Of a DNA stretch of 19,561 bases, positions 14,869 through 19,561 are shown piece after piece. The translations under genes were made by a program, and so were the position numbers. The notes beneath the pieces are model-generated. The model was not told where the DNA came from and ran no database searches. It worked only from the letters and a program-made list of their open reading frames with translations. How positions within the stretch are numbered: position 1 is the first letter of the stretch; the number at the start of each line of letters is the position of its first letter. Source of the stretch: an uncultured Oscillibacter sp. (GTDB taxonomy: Bacteria > Bacillota > Clostridia > Oscillospirales > Oscillospiraceae); contig UQUC01000042.1 in NCBI GenBank assembly GCA_900544105.1, positions 1 to 19,561 on the forward strand. The letters are read 5' to 3'.

Positions 14869-15321
14869 TCTTCATTTGCTCCTTTTCAATTTTTTCAGGA
14901 TGTTTCCGGCAAAAAGCCGAATTCCTGACAGTATTAACTTAGCACAAACATAGCAAACTTTCAATCTTAAACTTTGCTCAAAGTGTAAAACTGTTATCGT
15001 GCACAGAGGAAATCGTTTTCGTTTGGCACTTTTCACAGTTCATTTTAGAGATCAGCCGCCGCAGACATTAACCGTACTTATGAATATACCATCACGATTT
15101 ATGGCTGGTTTCAGGCTGCGGCGCATTGTATGTCTGTCACGGACATTCTTTGGTCAGTTTGCGCACACAGTATGTCTTGCCGTTGGTTTTCTCCGTTTTT
15201 TTGTCCGCTTTGCCAATAGGCACATCCCCGCTTTACCACTTATAATCAGGAATAGAGTGTCATACTATCAATGAGATGCATACCTGGTCCGATGGATACT
15301 TCGGGCAGAAAGGGATCTGAT
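14869..15321. promoter_or_regulatory. Divergent control region with cre-like site and palindrome
   Basis: This 453-base gap drives the ABC operon (left) and the phosphate transporter (right) and shows no gene. A perfect inverted repeat ACTTTG-CT-CAAAGT lies at 14971-14984, and GGAAATCGTTTTCG (15008-15021) matches the CcpA/LacI-family cre pattern on the minus strand except at its outermost bases. TTTACA (14989-14984, minus) is a candidate -35, without a clear -10. Rightward, TATAAT (15241-15246) is a perfect -10 lacking a good -35. Arms CGCCGCAG (15057-15064) and CTGCGGCG (15116-15123) can pair, and GTATGTCT occurs at 15128-15135 and 15170-15177. Confidence 0.45.
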
Positions 15322-17094
15322 ATGAACATTTTCTCTCTCTTTACCCTGTGCGGAGGGCTGGCCTTCTTCTTATACGGCATGACGGTCATGTCCAAAAGTC
15401 TGGAAAAAATGGCCGGCGGCAAGCTGGAGCGGCTGCTCAAGCGCATGACCTCCAACCCCATCAAAAGTCTGCTGCTGGGCGCCGGCATCACCATCGCCAT
15501 CCAGTCCTCCTCCGCTATGACGGTCATGCTGGTGGGTCTGGTGAACTCCGGCGTCATGGAGATCGGACAGACCATCGGCATCATCATGGGCTCCAATATC
15601 GGCACCACCCTGACGGCGTGGCTGCTGTCCCTCACCGGCATCGAAAGCGAGAACTTCTTTGTCAACTTCCTCAAGCCCAAGAATTTCTCCCCCCTGCTGG
15701 CTCTCATCGGTATTCTGCTCATCATGGGCTCCAAGCGGCAGCGCCGCCGGGATGTGGGCCGGGTGATGATGGGCTTCTCTATTTTAATGTATGGCATGGA
15801 GCTGATGAGCGGCGCGGTGTCTCCTCTGGCAGATATGCCGGGCTTTACCCACTTCATGACTGCCTTCACCAATCCCTTCCTGGGCGTGCTGGTAGGCGCT
15901 GCCTTCACCGGCATCATCCAGTCCTCCGCCGCCTCCGTTGGCATTTTGCAGGCACTGGCCATGACCGGCTCCGTCACCTACGGCATCGCTATCCCCATCA
16001 TCATGGGCCAGAACATCGGTACCTGCGTTACGGCTCTGATCTCCTCCATCGGCGTCAGCCGCAATGCCAAGCGGGTGTCCGTCATCCACATCTCCTTCAA
16101 CCTCATCGGCACCGCTCTGGGTCTGCTGGCCCTGTTTGGCGGCGAGATGTTCCTGAATCTGCCCTTCCTGGCAGAACCCATCGGCGCTGTTGGCATCGCA
16201 TTCTGCCACACGATCTTCAACGTCTGCACCACCCTTGTGCTGCTGCCCTTCAGCCGGCAGTTGGAGCGCCTTGCCAACAAGGTGATCCCCACAGAGGACA
16301 AGCCCTCTGACTTCGCCTTCCTGGACCCCCGGCTGATGCGGACCCCCGGCGTGGCTGTCAGTGAATGCGCCGTCATGACCAACCGCATGGGCGCTCTGGC
16401 GCTGGAAAGCATGCAGCTGGCCCTGGCCCAGTTCATCCAATATGATGGCAGCCGGGAGGAGCAGATCCTGGCCAACGAGGACAAGCTGGACACCTATGAG
16501 GACCGTCTGGGCGGCTACCTGGTCCAGATCTCCCAGCATGGCACCTCCTCTGCCGACATGCGCACCGTCTCCCGCCTGCTTCACGCCATCGGGGACTTTG
16601 AGCGCATCGGTGACCACGCTCTGAACCTGCAAGAATCCGCCAAGGAGCTTCATGAAAAGCAGTTGACCTTCTCCACCATTGCCCGGGAAGAGGTGGATGT
16701 GCTGACCGCCCTGCTGAAAGATCTGCTGAACAACGCCCTGCGCAGCTTCCAGGCAGACGACCCCCAGGCGGCCCGACAGGTGGAACCCCTGGAGGAGACT
16801 ATGGACCTCCTTACGGAGGAGATCCGCAGCCGTCATATCCGGCGGCTCCAAAGCGGCCAGTGCACTATCCAGCTTGGCTTTATTCTCAACGATCTGCTGA
16901 ACAATGCCGAGCGTGTGGGTGACCACTGTTCCAACATTGCGGTCAGCGTCATTGAGGAGCAGGAAAAGCAGACCGCCTCCCACGCCTATCTCCACAGTCT
17001 GAAGAAGAATGACGAGTTCTCCTTCCAGCTTCAGCAGAATCTGAGCCGGTACGTCCTGCCTGCGGAAGCCGCAGAGGACCAGCCTGCCGAATAA
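15322..17094 (+). CDS. Na/Pi cotransporter family protein with C-terminal PhoU domain
   Basis: The 590-residue membrane protein is predicted to import phosphate with sodium. The N-terminal half contains two inverted Na/Pi cotransporter repeats (PF02690 type), marked by QSSSA (61-65) and QSSAA (200-204), each followed by further membrane helices. Residues from about 350 to 550 form a cytosolic helical PhoU-like domain, with the two characteristic segments around IGDFERIGDHALNL and NNAERVGDHCSNIA. This is the NptA/YjbB-type fusion common in bacteria. The frame is open to 15271, but AAAGGGA lies 8 bases before the ATG at 15322, where the first membrane helix begins. It is a single gene with its own terminator; no Pho-box was recognised. 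Confidence 0.93.
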   Translation: MNIFSLFTLCGGLAFFLYGMTVMSKSLEKMAGGKLERLLKRMTSNPIKSLLLGAGITIAIQSSSAMTVMLVGLVNSGVMEIGQTIGIIMGSNIGTTLTAWLLSLTGIESENFFVNFLKPKNFSPLLALIGILLIMGSKRQRRRDVGRVMMGFSILMYGMELMSGAVSPLADMPGFTHFMTAFTNPFLGVLVGAAFTGIIQSSAASVGILQALAMTGSVTYGIAIPIIMGQNIGTCVTALISSIGVSRNAKRVSVIHISFNLIGTALGLLALFGGEMFLNLPFLAEPIGAVGIAFCHTIFNVCTTLVLLPFSRQLERLANKVIPTEDKPSDFAFLDPRLMRTPGVAVSECAVMTNRMGALALESMQLALAQFIQYDGSREEQILANEDKLDTYEDRLGGYLVQISQHGTSSADMRTVSRLLHAIGDFERIGDHALNLQESAKELHEKQLTFSTIAREEVDVLTALLKDLLNNALRSFQADDPQAARQVEPLEETMDLLTEEIRSRHIRRLQSGQCTIQLGFILNDLLNNAERVGDHCSNIAVSVIEEQEKQTASHAYLHSLKKNDEFSFQLQQNLSRYVLPAEAAEDQPAE

Positions 17095-17103
17095 CCGATT
17101 TTC

Positions 17104-17137
17104 AGCCAGCGTTCCCTTGCGGGAGCGCTGGCTTTTT
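17104..17137 (+). terminator. Rho-independent terminator after the Na/Pi cotransporter
   Basis: A 13-bp stem (AGCCAGCGTTCCC with GGGAGCGCTGGCT, one G-T pair, loop TTGC) is followed by TTTT. It starts 9 bases past the stop codon. Confidence 0.92.
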
Positions 17138-17243
17138 GCGTTTTCGATCGTATATTCAGCCAGAGCCGGCCCGTTCTGTCCGGGAAATCGAAAAATCGGC
17201 GGTCGCAGCCGCCAAAACAGTCCCTTTCTGTATAAATATGTGC

Positions 17244-17272
17244 TTTACCTTCCGGTGTTTTTCTGCTATACT
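17244..17272 (+). promoter_or_regulatory. Candidate promoter for recJ
   Basis: TTTACC (17244-17249) and TATACT (17267-17272) are 17 bases apart, and the -10 is preceded by TGC, giving an extended -10 element. The leader to the recJ ATG would be about 55 bases. Confidence 0.65.
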
Positions 17273-17332
17273 ATATGTTTGTTAATGTGGAACATTGTTT
17301 GTTCCTCTTGATTTGAGAATGGGGGTGTCCGA

Positions 17333-19414
17333 ATGAAGTATCAGAAATGGCATATCGGTACGGCGTCAGAGGAGGACACAGCCCTTTTGAAGGAAGCCGG
17401 CTACCCCAGTCTGCTGGCTACGGTACTGGCCGCCCGGGGCATCACCACCTCTGAGGCAGCTGCCGAGGCGCTGGAACGGGAGACCTCTCTGACGATCTCC
17501 CCCATGCTCATGCGGGATATGGGCAAGGCTGTGGCCCGGATCCAGAAGGCGCTGGCCAACGATGAGACCATCGTCGTTTTCGGTGATTACGATGTGGACG
17601 GCATCACCTCCACGGTGCTGCTCCTGGACTATCTGAAAAACTGCGGTGCCAAGTGCCTGCGCTATATCCCCCGGCGGATCGAGGACGGCTATGGTCTCTC
17701 CAAGGACGCCATCCAGGGCCTGCGGGACAAGGGCGCCACCCTGATGATCACCGTGGACTGCGGGATCACCGGCAATGAGGAGATCGACTTTGCCGCATCC
17801 ATCGGCATGGACGTGGTGGTGACGGATCACCATGAATGTAAGGAAAACCTGCCCCGGGCCGTGGCGGTAGTGGACCCCCACCGCCCGGATGACGCCTATC
17901 CCTTCAAATATCTGGCAGGCGTCGGCGTAGCGCTGAAGCTGGTGCTGGCTTTGGGTGGGCCGGACCGGGAAAACGCCCTGTTCGCCCGGTACTGTACCCT
18001 GGCCGCCATCGGCACCATTGCCGACGTCATGCGGATGGAGGGTGAAAACCGCACCATTGTCTCCTGCGGCCTCGCCGCCCTGAACCACACGGATTTTGTG
18101 GGCATCCACGCCCTTTTGAAAGAAGCGGGGCTGCTGGGCAAGCCCATCACCTCCATCCAGATCGGCTTCGTTCTCTCCCCCCGGATCAACGCCGCCGGGC
18201 GCATGGGGGCCGCGGATCTGGCCGCGGACCTTTTGCAGGAGACCGATCCCGCCAAAGCAGAGGAGCTGGCCAAGCAGCTATGCGACCTGAACCGGGAGCG
18301 GCAGGCGGTGGAGCAGTCCATCTGCGCCGACGCCATCGCCCAAATTGAACGGCTGCGGCCAGAGGAGCGGAACGCGCTGGTGCTTTCCAGTGAGGAATGG
18401 CATCAGGGCGTGGTGGGCATCGTAGCCTCCCGTCTCAGTGAAAAATACGCCGCACCCAGCTTCATGATCCATCTGAAGGACGGCTCCGGCAAGGGTTCCT
18501 GCCGTTCCTACGGCGGGTTCAACCTGTTTTCCGCGCTGGAATCCTGCTCCGACCTGCTGGACGGCTTCGGCGGTCACGAGCTGGCAGCCGGTTTCACTAT
18601 CCCCGAAGAAAACATCGATACCTTCCGCCAGCGGATGAACCGCTTCGTAAAGGCCGCCTCCGGCGGTGAGCGGGCGGTGAGCTGTCTGGAAGTAGACGCT
18701 GCCATTTCAAACCCGGCGGATATGACATTGGAGCAGGTAGACCATCTGGCCCAACTGGAGCCTTATGGTTCCGGGAATCCCCGCCCGGTGTTCGCGCTGC
18801 TGGGCGCCACGGTGGACAGCGTTCAGGCCGTGGGTCAAGGCAAGCACCTGAAGCTGCGGCTCAGCAAGGGTCCCAGCCGGTTTGACGCCATTTTCTTCTC
18901 CATGCCGGAGGCCGCCGCTCAGTTGGAGCCGGGCTGCCGGGTGGACGCCGCCTTTTATCTGCAGGCCAATACATTCCGGGGCAACACAACGCTGCAATTA
19001 CAGTTAGTGGACCTGCGGCCCTCACTGACGCCCAGCCGCCACGAGGCGGAGTCGCTGGCGCTGCTGCACCGGCTGACAGAGGGCGGACACCTGACCGCGC
19101 AGGAAACGGCCCGGCTTATGATTTCCCGGGACCAGTTCGCTGCGTTCTGGCGGGTGTTGGAGTGGCATTTGAAGCAGGGAAAGCTGGAAACGGAGCTGCT
19201 GCCCTATCTTCGGACGCTGGCGGCACAGGCCGGGGGCTGTGATAGCTTCCTCCGGGCCGGACTGGCTCTGACGGTGTTTCAGGAGCGGGGACTCATTTCC
19301 CTGACCTTGCAGGACGAGCGGCTTACGCTGTGTCTCAATCCCGTACAAGGGAAGGTGGATTTGAACGCCTCTCCCTATCTGCTCCGGCTGCGCGGCGGCG
19401 CGGAGACAAAGTGA
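17333..19414 (+). CDS. recJ: Single-stranded-DNA-specific exonuclease RecJ
   Basis: RecJ degrades single-stranded DNA 5' to 3' in recombination and repair. The 693-residue protein has the DHH phosphoesterase core: FGDYDVDG (83-90), VDCG (141-144) and TDHH (164-167), which bind the catalytic metals. A DHHA1 domain follows, with GRMGAADLA (about 287-295) before it and SGKGSCRSYGGFN plus GGHELAAGF near 385-425. After it come an OB-fold region and a C-terminal extension of about 130 residues, which makes the protein longer than E. coli RecJ (577), as is common in Firmicutes. The ribosome site before the ATG is weak (GGGGGTG). The downstream gene starts ten bases after the stop, suggesting one transcript. 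Confidence 0.95.
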   Translation: MKYQKWHIGTASEEDTALLKEAGYPSLLATVLAARGITTSEAAAEALERETSLTISPMLMRDMGKAVARIQKALANDETIVVFGDYDVDGITSTVLLLDYLKNCGAKCLRYIPRRIEDGYGLSKDAIQGLRDKGATLMITVDCGITGNEEIDFAASIGMDVVVTDHHECKENLPRAVAVVDPHRPDDAYPFKYLAGVGVALKLVLALGGPDRENALFARYCTLAAIGTIADVMRMEGENRTIVSCGLAALNHTDFVGIHALLKEAGLLGKPITSIQIGFVLSPRINAAGRMGAADLAADLLQETDPAKAEELAKQLCDLNRERQAVEQSICADAIAQIERLRPEERNALVLSSEEWHQGVVGIVASRLSEKYAAPSFMIHLKDGSGKGSCRSYGGFNLFSALESCSDLLDGFGGHELAAGFTIPEENIDTFRQRMNRFVKAASGGERAVSCLEVDAAISNPADMTLEQVDHLAQLEPYGSGNPRPVFALLGATVDSVQAVGQGKHLKLRLSKGPSRFDAIFFSMPEAAAQLEPGCRVDAAFYLQANTFRGNTTLQLQLVDLRPSLTPSRHEAESLALLHRLTEGGHLTAQETARLMISRDQFAAFWRVLEWHLKQGKLETELLPYLRTLAAQAGGCDSFLRAGLALTVFQERGLISLTLQDERLTLCLNPVQGKVDLNASPYLLRLRGGAETK

Positions 19415-19424
19415 GGTGGGTGTC

Positions 19425-19561
19425 ATGATGATGAGCATTGACCAGCAGTACCAGAAGCTGGAGGATACGATTCGCTCGTACAATCCCGGGGCGGATTTTG
19501 CCCGCATCCGGGCGTCCTACGAATTTGCCCGGGCACATCACGGCGAGCAGCGCCGCAAAAG
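19425..19561 (+). CDS. relA: RelA/SpoT-type (p)ppGpp synthetase/hydrolase, N-terminus only
   Basis: Only 45 codons lie inside the window; the right edge cuts the gene. The visible sequence begins with three ATG codons (19425, 19428, 19431), then SIDQQYQKLEDTIRSYNP, and reaches IRASYEFARAHHGEQRRK, which strongly resembles the start of the HD hydrolase domain of long RelA/SpoT enzymes (helix with AYxFAxxAHxGQxRKSG). GAGGTG lies six bases before the first ATG. Such enzymes control the stringent response. The position directly after recJ is familiar in Firmicutes. Without the rest, a full RelA/SpoT and a truncated variant cannot be told apart. Confidence 0.8.
   Translation, partial: MMMSIDQQYQKLEDTIRSYNPGADFARIRASYEFARAHHGEQRRK

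Noticed and set aside
13639..14928. Long plus-strand frame opposite the binding lipoprotein gene
   Set aside because: The minus strand encodes a full lipoprotein with signal, lipobox and PBP domain; the plus frame is its shadow.
15784..16995. Minus-strand frame opposite the Na/Pi cotransporter
   Set aside because: The plus strand has both QSSSA-type repeats and a PhoU domain; the reverse frame has no domain.
17117..17311. Short plus-strand frame between the phosphate transporter and recJ
   Set aside because: It starts inside the terminator stem and crosses the recJ promoter, with no ribosome binding site or domain.

Overview
The window looks like chromosomal DNA of a moderately GC-rich gut Clostridia (Firmicutes), most likely an Oscillospiraceae/Ruminococcaceae relative. 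This is inferred from strong AGGAGG-type ribosome binding sites, gene content (serine acetyltransferase EpsC type, NifS/NifU pair, two FeoA plus FeoB plus a small Cys-rich protein, Na/Pi cotransporter with PhoU domain, recJ followed by a RelA/SpoT start) and protein style. No species can be fixed from the sequence alone.

Layout. 1-172: a dense run of perfect hairpins ending in a bidirectional terminator, with no recognised gene. 186-611 (-): GNAT acetyltransferase, divergent from trmO (984-1673, +); the divergent gap holds two near-consensus DnaA boxes. 1674-1978: an intergenic, hairpin-rich, MITE-like stretch. 1979-5771 (+): a sulfur operon with a good promoter overlapped by a palindrome, a 25-codon leader ORF, cysE, a cysteine desulfurase, an IscU/NifU scaffold and mnmA. 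It makes O-acetylserine for cysteine, takes sulfur from cysteine, builds Fe-S clusters and thiolates tRNA.

5837-9805: an iron block. A short DtxR/MntR-type repressor (-) is divergent from feoA-feoA-feoB and a 57-residue Cys-rich membrane protein (+). Two GTTAG/CTAAC dyads, each just downstream of a candidate -10 element, are plausible binding sites for the repressor. FeoB carries a strongly acidic insertion of roughly 100 residues in its first outside loop.

9903-14868 (-): a sugar or polyol ABC importer transcribed as binding lipoprotein, double-domain ATPase, permease, then a Gfo/Idh/MocA dehydrogenase. Hairpins sit between the binding-protein and ATPase genes and before the dehydrogenase, and a cre-like site lies upstream. 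15322-17094 (+): Na/Pi cotransporter. 17333-19414 (+): recJ, followed by the truncated start of a RelA/SpoT-type (p)ppGpp synthetase at the right edge.

I found no CRISPR array, transposase, phage gene or clearly new multi-gene system. The least explained items are the hairpin cluster at 1-132, the hairpin repeat at 1693-1786, the cysE leader and operator, and the plus-strand terminator inside the ABC operon.
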